Below, piece by piece: positions 47,029 to 59,290 of a stretch of DNA of 64,000 nucleotides. Within the stretch, counting starts at the first letter, position 1; every line of letters starts with the position of its first letter. The notes beneath the pieces were generated by a model. The model was not told the DNA's origin and searched no databases. It worked only from the letters and a program-made list of their open reading frames with translations. This stretch comes from Megalonaias nervosa (lineage: Eukaryota; Mollusca; Bivalvia; Unionida; Unionidae), in NCBI GenBank assembly GCA_016617855.1, contig JAECUM010009714.1, positions 17,792 to 81,791 of the forward strand, given 5' to 3'. The position numbers were made by a program, and so were the translations under genes.

Positions 47029-47201
47029 CTTGTTCCAAGATCAACTGCTGTCTTTGAGTTGACCCAGGTGTAGCTGAAGAAACAGGGTGCCGTCTGGGTG
47101 AGGTCCTTCTTCTGATTTGTCTTTTCATGTATGGCAGCCAGAAATTCATCAAACTTGTTTTGGTAATGGGGCAGTTTGTCATTTATCATGTTGATATAAA
47201 C
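47029..47201 (-). CDS. Host gene exon: inter-TIR helix and start of TIR domain 2
   Basis: A 173-bp exon, phase 0 in and phase 2 out, with acceptor TTTTTTCAG and donor GTCACA. It starts VYINMINDKLPHYQNKFDEF, a helical continuation of TIR1 that parallels the helix after TIR2, then the linker LAAIHEKTNQKKDLTQ. It ends with CFFSYTWVNSKTAVDLGT, the box 1 strand of the second TIR domain. The end of TIR1 and the start of TIR2 in one exon shows they are parts of one polypeptide. Confidence 0.85.
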
Positions 47202-47870
47202 CTGAAAAAAGAAATTTAAAATGTAACACCACTGGATCATTAAGTGAATGAAAAATATTGGAAAATTGTTTAATATCCAGATATGTGGAAGTTCTTCATA
47301 AAGCATGTCAGATCAGATCTTTTGTGCATTGTAATGAAACCTAATACCCTTCTTGTCTAAATCACAAAATAATTTGACAACCTTTTATGGGAATTGAATA
47401 TAGTATCAGTTTTGTAGAATTTTGTCTTGTCTTGTCTGTGAAATACAGGCTAAATACTGCCATCAATTTTCAGATGATGCTGTTCTGGTTTTTTGGGAGC
47501 AGTGACATTTGTGTCAACATGAAGATTTTGCATTTAACTTCATTTCTCTGACACTATCCTATACACAATTGTAAAACTGTATACTGTTATCTTGAGAAGT
47601 ATTCTTACAAGTTATTGTATTTTGCAACATTTCTCTGTCACTGTTACATGTATGGTGACCATTATGAAGCTTGACAGGTAAATTCATCTTGATGAGCACT
47701 AATCAACACTAACTGGTCAAAGTGACCTACTTTTAACAATCTAGTGAGTATGCTAGATTTTTTTATCTTTTATTATGCACCAGGAGAGCTGGTGAGACAT
47801 AGCATTCAACAAAAATCCTGTTTAATAAATTGGTTTGCTTGGGTGTTTTACAGTACAGATACACAACTAG
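47202..47870. other. Host intron, nothing recognised
   Basis: AT-rich sequence without repeats or coding signature, before the SINE-like copy at 47880. Confidence 0.45.
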
Positions 47871-47879
47871 TTTATTTAA

Positions 47880-48005
47880 TGCTGTGACAATTGGAGTAAG
47901 GACACACCACAATTGGCAGCCTAGACTGATCTGATGATAGGATTCTAACCCACACTTTATCAGTCATTGGTCTGTCTTGCTAACCACTAAGTAACCACTG
48001 CTCAG
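47880..48005 (-). repeat. SINE-like tRNA-derived repeat
   Basis: The minus strand has 'ttagtggttagcaagacag', which is A-box-like, and 'gggttagaatcc', which is B-box-like, spaced as in a tRNA-derived SINE. Confidence 0.5.
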
Positions 48006-48104
48006 AAAGTAGGAACTATTCACTCAGGCAAATGGACAGATGAAAAACAATACTGATTTCAGTAATGTTATGAAATAAAATATAAAGAACAAACTGAGGA
48101 GGAC

Positions 48105-48333
48105 CTCATCTGTCAGGAGAATTCCAAGCTGACTCTGCTTCCAATCATATCCGTCACCAATTGCAACAACAACCATGGGCTTTTTCAAGACAAGCCTAGC
48201 ATACTTGAAGATGCTGCAACAAGCCTCATCATTGCTGTAGTGGGCTGACATGAATGCCACAAACACTGAGGCATCAAACAATGCACGAGCCATGTCATCC
48301 ATGGACTTGCTCAGACCAGATGGGGGAAAGTAG
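48105..48333 (-). CDS. Host gene exon: C-terminal half of TIR domain 1
   Basis: A 229-bp exon, phase 2 in and 0 out, with acceptor CTTTTCAG and donor GTCCTC. It encodes MDDMARALFDASVFVAFMS, the TIR beta-C/D core, then HYSNDEACCSIFKYARLVLK, then a hydrophobic strand and DWKQSQLGILLTDE. Aligned on the shared CC-x-x-F-x-Y-A pattern, the TIR2 copy has Glu where this copy has Ile (CCSIF against CCNEF). This domain therefore probably lacks the catalytic glutamate of TIR NADases and may be a scaffold or regulatory pseudo-enzyme. The alignment was done by eye. Confidence 0.85.
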
Positions 48334-48404
48334 CTGAAAAGAAAAACATAATTATATGTATTTAATGGAAAATTAGGAATTTAATTAAAACTTCTGTAAC
48401 TCAG

Positions 48405-48710
48405 ATTTTAAGCACTCAAATACCTGGAATCTGTCAAAACACACTGCTTAATCCCATCTTAAAGTCTTCAAAATTCAAACACTGGGCACTAATCTACCTG
48501 GCATCAGCCAAGATATATTGTGTGTTACCATAATAAAGTCTTCAATATTCTCTTATGCGCTATCTTCAAAAACTCAAACACTAGGCACTTTACTACCTGG
48601 ATCAATCAAAATACATTTTGTGTTACCATCTTAAAGTCTTCAATATTCTCTTATGCACCACCTTTAAAATTCAAATACTGATCACTTGAATAACATGCAT
48701 CACTCAAAGC
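48405..48710. repeat. ~115-bp degenerate tandem repeat, about three copies
   Basis: 'ttaaagtcttcaatattctc', 'aaaattcaaacactgggcac' and 'tacattttgtgttaccatc' recur in order about every 115 bases. Confidence 0.78.
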
Positions 48711-49085
48711 AGTGCATCAGTCCTTATTATGAAAGCACATTTCAAACTCTAAATATGGGTCATACTAGTACACCAAGTCTCATAATAATGTGTGAGTACA
48801 GAATGATACTAATCCAAATTAGCTCCTAGAATTAGCACAACAATCCTATTAATGTAAATGTTTCTAGATAGCCCTTTGTCAGCAAGACAATGTTGTGATG
48901 AAAATGAAGTTCCAATACACATTTTTCCGCTTGCCTCTTCAACACTGAACAACTTTAAAATGCTGATGGCTCTGGAAGCATTAGCATTACGTTCCAGATT
49001 TTAAAACTCAGACACCAAAGTAACGCTGATAATGAAATCAATTTTATACAAAGCACTTTTTGCATCTATTAAGCTTACCATCTCT

Positions 49086-49285
49086 ACTAACTTATGAGTC
49101 AAGTCAAACTGCAAAGTGCACAGACCGTGATCTGCCACTGTAATATGCACTGGTAGATCTGGGTCAATGCAGTTTATCGGAAAAATCAGTAAAACAAATA
49201 CCAAAGATCCTGATGTGCAGATGCATTGCACAATGGCAGATCAGGGTCTATGTTTATTCCAGATGGACTCCACTTACAAACAAGT
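49086..49285. mobile_element. MITE family A, copy 3
   Basis: Bounded by 'taacttatgagtcaagtcaa' on the left and 'gactccacttacaaacaagt' on the right. The inner words 'gatctgccactgtaatatgc' and 'caatggcagatcagggtcta' match the other copies. Confidence 0.75.
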
Positions 49286-50753
49286 ATATACAGTATTGTA
49301 CAAAAGGCATCAAGTCACCATTCTATTTCATGATGATCAGATGATGTGCATTCAGCCAGATCTCATTGTGTCTTTAACCATCAGTCTTTCTTTAATTCCT
49401 TCTTTATTGTATTTTTATTTTATTGCTTATTGTTCAATCACTGTCAATCAACCTTGCCACTATTGAACATGTTGTAGCAGCATAAAAGGTAACTCTCTGA
49501 CAAATAGTTAAATCTGGTTAACTTCACAAAAGTGGTTTTAGGGGTGATCTCAAAAACTCAAAATGACTGACAACTCAAAGACACATTATGTTCCCATAGC
49601 TCTTTGAGTTTCAAAATTCTAAAGTATTTAATGCATCCAAAATACAAAATATAATTGTATAAAATGAAATGGATAAATTATGGTCATTGTAAAACCATAT
49701 GACCACAGATAGATTTACACCTCTCCCTCGATAACTCTTGCACAACAAGGTCCAAAAATAGACCATCCTGGCTTGACATCGAGAAGGGGCAGGGGGTTGT
49801 GTCACTATTTAATGGATCAATGCTCATTTTATTGGGAATAATTGTCAATAAACAGATTTTTCTAGTGAAATTATTCACTTTTAAGCATAAAGAAATGACA
49901 AAAATGTTTGTGCTACAGATAAGGAGAAGTATGAATTGCAACAAATTACTATTAATGAACTGAGTTGCATAATTTAATATTAAACAAATGGAAATTTATT
50001 CAACAGTTGTAATTTTTATCCATTTGCATGTTAAATTCAGGTTAATGAAAATCCTCCTTCTTTTGGGGTCAAAACTATTGACCAAATTTGGAAACTTCCA
50101 ATCTCCTGATCTGTTCCAAACCAACCTCAGTCTCTTTTCTGTCACATGTATGTCATTGGAACCTTTCAAAAACTCCTGCCAGAAACAGTTAGACCACTAG
50201 CAACATGGCCTCAGCGAGTCATTCTGCTGGTGAAATTTTCCACGATGCAAACTTTGACAACTGCACTATAGCTGTAAATCACATACAAATCTTTTGCCCC
50301 CATTTGTCAAAGAATTTGTATTAATGACAGTGATAGTAGTGAAAATGAGTGACTTGTTTTATGCGCTTCATTCATAAAACATTTATGTGCATCTTAAATG
50401 ATCAAAATGTAATTCGTTTTATGTTTCAGGATGAATTTCGTATCAAAAAGGTTGAAATATTAAGCAAATTCTTTCATTTTTCAGTTATCTATATGAATTT
50501 TTATGAAATTATCTAACAACTGATTTTAACAAAAACATCATTATCAGACTAATTCAATTTTGATTGCTAGACCATTTCTCATAGGATCAGAAAATTGGGA
50601 TGATGACTTGATGCTTCATGGTTTTTCATGACTGGATTTTCTTATGCTTACAACTTGACATGATATAGCGATCAAGATCTAATTACTATGATAACAATAT
50701 ATATATATATGTGTTCTACCTATACAGAATATGTTGGAGCGATAAAAAAAAAC
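49286..50753. other. Host intron between the TIR1 halves
   Basis: Contains a dispersed repeat at 49700-49805 ('cacctctccctcgataactc') that recurs inverted at 60540-60610. A small TIR1 exon needed by the phase break may lie between 48334 and 50759, but I could not identify it. No other feature was seen. Confidence 0.4.
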
Positions 50754-50759
50754 AGGTAC

Positions 50760-50866
50760 ATGCCATTTATATCCACGAGCTTTCAGATCATCGTACAGCA
50801 TGACTGGATGAATCATGGAGTTTCTGTCCTTCCCAATATCCTTGTCACAGTAAGACAGGAATATAT
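50760..50866 (-). CDS. Host gene exon: N-terminal half of TIR domain 1
   Basis: Preceded by acceptor TTTCATAG. It encodes DIFLSYCDKD, a good TIR box 1 (beta-A plus the start of the loop), then helix A and beta-B, LYDDLKARGYKWH. TIR domains are Rossmann-like folds that oligomerise and, in the SARM1 and plant/bacterial classes, cleave NAD+. The donor chosen is GTACCT at 50754-50759, which leaves phase 0. The next recognised exon needs phase 2, so the 3' boundary is uncertain or a micro-exon lies between. A poly-T tract follows the coding part directly. Confidence 0.72.
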
Positions 50867-53800
50867 CTATGAAAGATAAGCACACAAAGACAAAGGCATA
50901 AGTATGTTTAGAGTTACTGCGACTCACTGACAGAGGGTATCAAATTATATGATTTGATTTTTTAAAAATACATATTTTGTACATATTTAATTTCATGAAT
51001 TTGTCATTTTAAAAAACCCACACAATTTTTAATAAAATTCAGTGTGACCCAGCTATAGCAGGCTCCATTATAACATGAATACAGATAGAACATGATTATG
51101 GCAAGGCTCCTGAAATTTTATATACATGTATTTTTCTTGTACAAGAAGAACTTTTTTCTCTCTTAAAGTACAAAAAATGACATGTAAAAAGTTTATTATG
51201 ATTTTGAGGGACAGATCGCATATGAATTCTAATATAAGATGATCATGGGATGGGTCCTAAAATTTTAAATACAAGTATTTTTCTCATATATTACAAAAAA
51301 AATTGTTTCTTCTTAAATGTACAAACAATAATGTGTAAAAAGTTTAGTCTGAGATCGCACTGGGTTTCGCCAATGTCACAAAATGTGATTTTTTTTTTCT
51401 CATTTAAACTTGTATCTTGGGATGGAGTGGAGAAATTCACCATGAAAGGAAGCCACAAACTTGATATAAAATGCACTGGAATGTACCTATTGCTACATAA
51501 ACAAATTCTTTGTTCATATTGACAAACCATCTTAGCACTGCATTGTTATATTATAATCTGCTTTTGCTAACATCTGGCCTGAGTACTGTACGCCATGATA
51601 CACTCCAATAGTCATGCCACTGGGACTAGCTACAATCGACCAACCTTGGAAGGCAGGAACAGTAACTTCTACAATCAACCAAATGGTGGCTAATCCCAAT
51701 GGTTTAAATGTACCCAGAAATAATAGTTTTGCTGAAACTTCAGAGAAGAGTGATTAACTTTGAAATACCAATCTTCCTGTAAAAATGCTATGCAAATGAA
51801 AAAAAAAATCAGTCTCAATCAATGTTCTGCAATTATTTGATGTTGCTGCCACAATAAGAAACAGGTATCTGTTTGGTCTTCCAAAGCTGTCCTTTAGTGG
51901 TGACTTTAATAACACAGGCACCCTTCATCAAGAAAAGCAGACTACAATCTTCAACAACAAAAAATAACCTTTTATCAAAGGAGGTCAGCACCAAACTTAA
52001 ATAAAAGCAATTGAATCTGATGGATTGTTGCATTTTCTAGGGACTGGAACATGTTTATTGTGTCGTGAAAGTTTCCTTTTAGCTAGAAAACAGTTTGTGC
52101 TTGTGATCACTAACAATGGTGGCATAAATGCAAATTAAATTTCCAATCTTATGAAACCATAGATATCTGGCCATCAAGTTAATTGAAGATAGGGTATCTC
52201 ACCAAGATGTTTGTTAAACTTTTAATTTGTTCACATTTGCATTTTCCTATGAATAGCCTCATCCACTAGATAGCCTTGGCAAGATGATAACTGTCTCCAG
52301 CTGACCAAAATCTAAGCCAATTTAAGTACATGTACATGTAGCATGTAAACAACTACAGCCACATGCTACTGGCGACAATATTGTAGTGAATGTTTAGTGT
52401 CAATTGGATAAAGACCTATCAGAGATTACCATTGTTTTATATAATTGTTATTTGTGTTTTCTAGTGGGATTTGATACATGAATTTTACAACATGATCTAT
52501 ACTTGAATTTATGGATTTTTTCATGTACAAGTACAGTATTTAACGGATTATGGATTGTACTACATCAATGTAAGTTGTCAATATACAAGTGTATTTCAGA
52601 CCAGTTTGTCATCATTTAATTAAAAGCACATATTTTTTTAGCCCGCTTTTATTTCCCTCCCCCGTCCATTTTTTTTTGGTGCATGGCATCATTTTCTTCA
52701 GCTAATTGACTTGATTGGTTATAACACAGTTTGTTTTATAATATGGTTGGGTTCTATGGACCCCAACCACTGTGTTATAGAAGGGTCACGCTGCATTCAG
52801 CAATAATGTATATTTCTCTGTAAAAGATTATACAAACATTCACTTCCAAGCATTTCAAGAAACAAGCTTAATTGCTAAAGCAATAATTCAGTTAACTGTT
52901 ATGCTACTCATAGCTAAATCTAAGCATAAATATGAAGAAATCAATCAAAGATGCAGACATCCTTTTGCTGTTTTGTATACATATACATGCAAACAGGCTC
53001 AATTACAATGCTATAATTAGGACTGTAATTACTATTTCCAGTGTTCTTAAAGAGCACGATCAAAATATGAACCTCTTGACAATTATGTATTAGGCACAAA
53101 AACAAAGCCAATCACAGCAAACCAAACTTTTTCAAAACAAAATTTACATCTTGTTCATATGTAAATAATTATGTCAGAATTGAGTTCTACTTTCTCAACA
53201 ATCACCATTATGATAACACGGAGGACAGAGACCAGGAAACTTGAAGTAAAGCCTCCAAGCATCATAAGCCTGTATGATCCTTAGGAATCTTCTATTTGTT
53301 GATCAGATCTTGGCAAAGGACTTGCTGCTCTTAGTGTGATCAAAAGGTGGTAGAACTTTTTTGTTTTCAATTAGCACAGCAGCCAGAGGCTGTCTCAATT
53401 AAAGGTATTGACAAGTTGCAACCCCTGGATTTAGCTGTCATGATCCAGGTGAAAACACAATTAAATGAAAGGAAGGACAGTCAAGATCTACTCATAGATA
53501 AGGTGTCACTCAACCTGAAAACATCTACCCACAACCAAATTCACATAAGGTGCAATATCTCCACACATAACGGTGTCCCTTCAGATGGATGTAATCAATA
53601 CAGACTTTGAGAAAAAAGGATTCATCTACTGATCAAGTTTTTCAGCAATTAGTCATATGCACAAAACATATTTAGAAGTAAAATAATGCCCTTGTGTTCC
53701 ATTTAATTAATTGAATAGTGAATATCATGAAATGTCTAATGTTGTAGTCAAATACAGTAATTGCTTCTACATTAATATAAGAATTCAGGATGGGACAGTG

Positions 53801-54425
53801 TTTAACAGTAGATAATACAATGCTTTCATGACCCATACATTATTTTGGATGTTTTCATGGAATGAAAGGTAACAAATATTATTCAAGGTCTTGTGTGCTT
53901 AATTAAGGTTCAAAATATGATTGATATTGCATTTGCATTAACTTTACTGCCATTACATTTCTTGCATGTTTCCAAATTTCATTGGACAGCATAAAGTTTA
54001 ATGAGGATTATAAATATATTAAATATATGCCAGTGAAATAATGACAGACACAAATTTTATTCTGCATCTGTTACTACAGCACCAAAGTCGTTATATTCAT
54101 ACAGAGCTTTCAAGTTCTTTAAACCATGCTTGCAAACTAAATTGTAATCAATTTGATTAAGACTGATCCTCATTTTTCACAAATTTATTATGATATATGT
54201 TTCTGAGTGCCATAAATGCCACTGGTATTAAGTGATGCTTTACTGCTGTATTGGGGAGGGGTTGCTATAAATATAAGTTTCATTGGTATTTCATTGTGAC
54301 TTTAAATTTGTGGATTAATTCACAGTTCTTTGTGGAAAAAATTTATGTCCATGTGTAAATAGAATAGCTTTTCAACTGCATAAATATAAAAATGTTGAAG
54401 ATTTTAAGCTGTCAGTCTTGCTTCT
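50867..54425. other. Host intron, no gene recognised
   Basis: AT-rich. It includes a short inverted pair around 52715-52775 ('ggttataacacag' against 'ctgtgttatag') and a pyrimidine-rich patch near 52640. Open frames at 51250-51530, 51833-52033 and 53347-53610 show no domain pattern. Confidence 0.4.
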
Positions 54426-54429
54426 TCTA

Positions 54430-54600
54430 GAAGCATCTGCATATTATAATGGTAACATGCTATCTTTCCATTTCCACCATCATGGGTTTGATCCCCAGTT
54501 CCAACATGTGCTCGGGTATAAGTCACCCCTCCAAGGTCAAAGATTTTCTCAGGGTTTTCCAACTCCCTTCACCTTCAAGTTTACACACCCTAAACTAAGT
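54430..54600 (+). repeat. SINE-like tRNA-derived repeat
   Basis: The plus strand has 'ttataatggtaacatgctat', which is A-box-like. About 45 bases later comes 'gggtttgatccccagttcc', close to a tRNA B box. A body with 'ctcagggttttccaactccc', shared in style with invertebrate SINEs, follows. Confidence 0.6.
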
Positions 54601-55900
54601 CATTCTACCTCTGAAATCAATGTGGAACAAAGACTGAATTAAGAATGAATGCAAAACAAATGTAAATGAAATGATGAATGTTAACAGATTGAACAAATGC
54701 AAAAGACAGAATGATGAAGATAAACAAAATGAAAAAAAGCATGAAAACCCCATGTAAATACAACCATCCATTCAGCAGGGATAGCCATAGTAAGAATTCA
54801 CAAGGGCACATTGGAAGGTCAAATTGACAGTTAAACAGAAATTAAATGCAAATAAAATGAAAACTGAATGCAAATAAAAGGACGTAGTGTCCACCTGTCC
54901 TTCTAATCTTGAAAATACACAAAATTTCAAGGAGACAATACTAGATAGTTCTTAATGCACCAACAGTGGTAAAACAAATGAGATAATCTTATCAGTTTAT
55001 ACAGTATCTGGATCACCTGAAAAGACTTTGCACTAAAGAGTTTTCTGTTCTGGATCTTGTTCTAATTTAACTTTAGTGTACACTCTTTATCTACCAGCAA
55101 TTATTATAATAATTCTTATGTTTTCTGAATTATGTTTCTTTCAAACTAATAATTCATTAAATAAATGCCAAACTGTTTATTTCCCCCATTTTTCACTCTA
55201 GAAATTTAGTCCCCTTTGGTATTAATTCAACCTGGTAAATGCATTACATTAGTGGCTAAAAGTGACTTTGCACTGCAACTGAGCAAAATACTACCAACTC
55301 TGAATGTTTGATTGCGAAAAAGTCTTGTTTAAAAATGAAAATTAACTGCCACATTGTAAACATTTTATTGCCTTTAGTGACACTCACCATTGTTAGAACT
55401 GATATATGCATGGACATATTTGCACAAAAGAAAAATGGCTAGCAGATTTTCATCAATTTTCCCTGAGGGCTGTTCCATTTAAACACGTTACCCAGGGAAG
55501 GCATTTCTTTAATATCTGCCACATGAATCTGATTACTCAAAGCATTTATATATGGCAATGCTAAAACTGAATCTGTGGGTAATTATGCCACACAAAAAGT
55601 GCATTCTCTGGGTCCCAAGTATAAATTACTTGAATAGCCCTGATGAAAATGTGCACCCAAAGGGCACACAGGAGTGAGGATTTGGAGAAAATATGAAAAA
55701 GAATCATGCATGTCTGTATAAAAGAATAGAATGTTTGTATTATGTATCTTGATTCACAATTTAACATTTTAAGACCAGTAATTATTTTTGAATGATAAAT
55801 GAGAGTAACAAATATAATGGATAAATCTCCTTTCTAAAAGATCCTCAACAGTCTCCTGAAAAAACTCTAAAATTTTTTAAAGATTTATTTTCCATATGTA
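54601..55900. other. Host intron, nothing firm
   Basis: 'atgcaaataaaatgaaaact'-type words repeat loosely at 54620-54880. 'agggctgttccatttaaaca' near 55466 looks like a dispersed-repeat edge. No coding sequence was recognised. Confidence 0.4.
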
Positions 55901-55904
55901 AAGT

Positions 55905-56150
55905 ACTCATGACCAGATGATAAAATCAGTATGTACAAAATTAATCTAAAAACTCATGACAAAATCATTATGTATAAGTCCAAGTACTTGACTAAAATCA
56001 TTATATACAAGTCTAAGTACTCATGACAAATTCATTATGTACAAGTCTGACAAAGTACTCATGACAAAATCATTATGTACAAGTCTAAGTACTCATGACA
56101 AAATTATCATGTGCAAGTGTAAGTACTCATGAAAAAATTATTATATACAA
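55905..56150. repeat. ~34-bp minisatellite, about seven copies
   Basis: The unit reads 'actcatgacaaaatcattat' then 'gtacaagtctaagt', with indels between copies. Confidence 0.88.
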
Positions 56151-56737
56151 GTCTAACTAAGACAGCAATTATCAATCTAAAAACCATTAATTACAGAAAT
56201 TAAGAATCTATATGTGAAGTGAGTAAATGTGAATAAACACCTCATTTTTCTATAGTCTATGAGTAGGAACATTTCTTAATATAAATGTTATATTCAAACT
56301 GGTCACAACTGAGCCAAACATAATTAGTAACATTAAATCCGTACACAAGTGATATCAGTCTACATCTAATTTTGATTTCAATCTCTGGTTTTAAATTTCT
56401 AAACTTAAAAAAGGGCAAACATAAGGCAAATGAATACATAAACATAAAACTGGGTCTGACCTGACCTTACCAATCCTTGACTAAGGGATAATAGTAGATA
56501 AGGGGCATGGGAACATCAACATAATTACAAATGAACATTAACCTAAAAGCAAACATTTTTCTCAAAACAAATGACACATAAAATAAAAAACCCAGCTCAA
56601 AACTCCAAACCTAGATTAGATTCTTACTCTGAAAGTAAAATGACAAAATGTCTCAAATTCAAATATAAACTTAAGCCTGAATCTCATAAAATACCAGGAC
56701 AGAATACTGGGCCAGAATATCAGGCCAGATTTCTTAC

Positions 56738-56830
56738 CAGCTGTCAGGTCCTTTCTCAAGGCCTTCAAGCCTCGCACTGCATGGGCAATGTGGAGGTCAA
56801 AATCACTGTGTGAATCAGGGGGCATGCATG
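56738..56830 (-). CDS. Host gene exon (lead-in to TIR1)
   Basis: A 93-bp exon, phase 1 in and phase 1 out, with acceptor TTTTCCAG and donor GTAAGA. It encodes a short acidic/His segment, PPDSHSDFDLHIAHA, then a basic helix, VRGLKALRKDLTA. The last base plus the first two of the next exon give the Asp that opens the TIR box 1 motif DIFLSY. This join is strong evidence that the exon belongs to the gene. Confidence 0.72.
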
Positions 56831-59040
56831 CTGGAAAAGAAAATAGTACAATATGGCTGTGAATCAACAGACAGTATAATAATGCTGTAAATCAAGGGGT
56901 ATGCATGCTGGAAAAGAAAATTAATAGCATAATAATGCTGCATTAAGCTAAATGAAATTAACTGACTAAAATTTGAAAAAAAAGGTTACTGGAACAAATC
57001 ACATTTGAATTAAACTAAAATTCCTACTGTAAAGAAATGTTATATTGGGCAAACTTTAAGTAAATAAATGAAAAGTAAATATAGCTGATGGTGTCAATTT
57101 AAAGTAGTTATCTCACTGTATTGCACTAATTTGAAGTAGTTATCCCACTGTTTTACACCAATTTGATGTACCGGTACATGTAGTTATCCCACTTTAGTGC
57201 ACTAACTTCAAGTAATCCCAAATCTTTACCACTTTTCCATCTTTTAACACTTTTAAAAAGTTTACACAGTTATTGTCAAAAGTAGTCCCTTAGAAGGGCT
57301 GACACTTCGCTGAACAAAAAGAATTCCCAGAAACCCAAGATACCATATTTCATGTAATTTTTTGTACACAAAAAAATAATTATTAATTTCAGTGTATGAA
57401 AAATTATATGTAAAATAAATAATTATCATTTTGTGGTACTGACCATGTATAGAAAATAAAGGGATCATACCTGAACAAGTTCTATGGAACACACGCTACT
57501 CGACAACCTAACAGTACAAACGTAAAAGGTAAACGTATATTTTCTGTCTCATTCTGCTCTCAACTCAAGTATCTAATTACAATAAAAGTACTCAAAAAGA
57601 ATCTTTATTGTTATTAGTAAATGAGAGGATTATGTCTTAGTGTGAAAGCTCATCTGCATTTAGAGCATATGTAGCTGTTATGTTGTGTAATGTTGGCAAA
57701 ATGATTAAGATAGTTTGAACATATATTAGTTAAGGGTATTATTTATTGGTAAATTGTACGGAACAATACAAGTCCACATTGCCAAGAAATTAAGTGCAAC
57801 TTGTATTTTTACAGCAGCAATAATCTCATTATCAAATTGCAATAAAAAAATAAAGAACTTGAAAACACATTTTTGTTAATGTGTGTGTGTGTGTGTGTGA
57901 GAGATAGAGATGAAACAAAATTTGTCAGTGTACAAGATTGTATTTATTCAGGGCAGTTTTTATTTGTAGCTTTTGCAAAGAGAAAAAGACTATTTTGAGT
58001 TACCTGACGATTGTGATAATCCTCACGTATTACAACCCTACTATATTCTATCATCAATGAACACCGCTAAATCAACAATTCATTCTTGTTTTAATTATGA
58101 TGTACATTGTCACAACAACCACAAAGCTATGCAGTGTTATTTACATGGTAATTAAACATTCTTAGCACTTTGGTTATTCCAGTTGAAACCAAATTGAGGG
58201 TAAGAATTGACAGAATAGGTCAAATCAGCAAGGCTGCCAGTAGGGAAATGAGGTTCTTTTTAGGGAAATGAAAATCTGTCAATCTGCTATTGTAGCTGTT
58301 GTCCGTACAGAATTTGTTATAAGGACAAGTGATCATATGCATTACTTATTATTTGAACTCGCCAATAAAGATAATAGAGGGGTATATCGTAGAATAGATT
58401 TGCAATAAAATGTTAATTATATCCAAGTCAAAACAGAACAAGCACTTAAAAGATAATATATGTATATATACGAATCAATTTAACAGAGTCCATGACTTTC
58501 AAATTTACGATAGAAAATGACAAGGTTTTTATATTTTATGTTTGTATGACTATAATGAAACAATAAGACTAGTTGACCAATGATCTGTGGTCTTCACTTT
58601 AGCATGTACTGAGATGTAATTTTTGTTGGATAAAAAATCATCAATGGGCTTCTGAATTCATCTTAAAATGCACATGGTGTTTTGTTACGGTGACAGACTT
58701 AATAAGGAGAACTAATTAACAATAATATTTAACAGTATGGTCTATGAAGTCCTTTGTCCATTTGTTAATAAACACCAGCAGATATTGTAATGACAATAAG
58801 AAAGCTTATGCATCAATCATTAATTTCTCATGAATAATTAATTATTAACTTCTGTAAAAACAAAATGGCAATATGATATTTTCGATCTTTTTTGCAAACG
58901 TAAATCTTCTTAGTAGAAATTTTATGTCCAATAATTTAATGGATTTTTCAAAAACTACAAAGTGATACGTATGAAAAATCATGATCCATTTAATTAATTA
59001 TGATTTTGATAACTGGATTGTGTACGAAAAATTAAAGGGT
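56831..59040. other. Host intron with short tandem stretches
   Basis: 'gcatgcatgctggaaaagaa' is duplicated at 56822 and 56900. A ~40-bp repeat ('tttgaagtagttatcccact') covers 57095-57220. A GT run lies at 57880-57899. Otherwise it is AT-rich and unrecognised. Confidence 0.5.
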
Positions 59041-59049
59041 ACGAAAAAA

Positions 59050-59290
59050 TACATGAAATATGGTAAGACCATTTTTGCCATTTACTTGCTGAATGTTGAA
59101 ACCATCTTTGATATTCCTGAAAAATAATAAGATTTTCAAGCTGATTGCTGTGGCACCTGTAATGTATCTCAGCTTTGCATCATTTTTATTTAGAACCAAT
59201 GCGACATCATAAGAAGTCTTTTGGTGGAAACCCAATGTTGATATGACCATCTGTTCAGAAAGAGTAGCAATAACAAAATTTTTAAGATGG
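59050..59290. repeat. Dispersed copy of the 3.4-4.1 kb repeat family
   Basis: Shares 'taagaagtcttttggtggaa', 'acccaatgttgatatgacca' and 'aataagattttcaag' with the array at 3340-4150, about 55 kb away. Confidence 0.75.

Noticed and set aside
46741..48005. True tRNA genes
   Set aside because: A- and B-box-like words are present, but a complete cloverleaf could not be folded; SINE-like copies are a better fit.
53347..53610. Small plus-strand gene of 87 codons
   Set aside because: No family resemblance, no flanking splice or promoter support.
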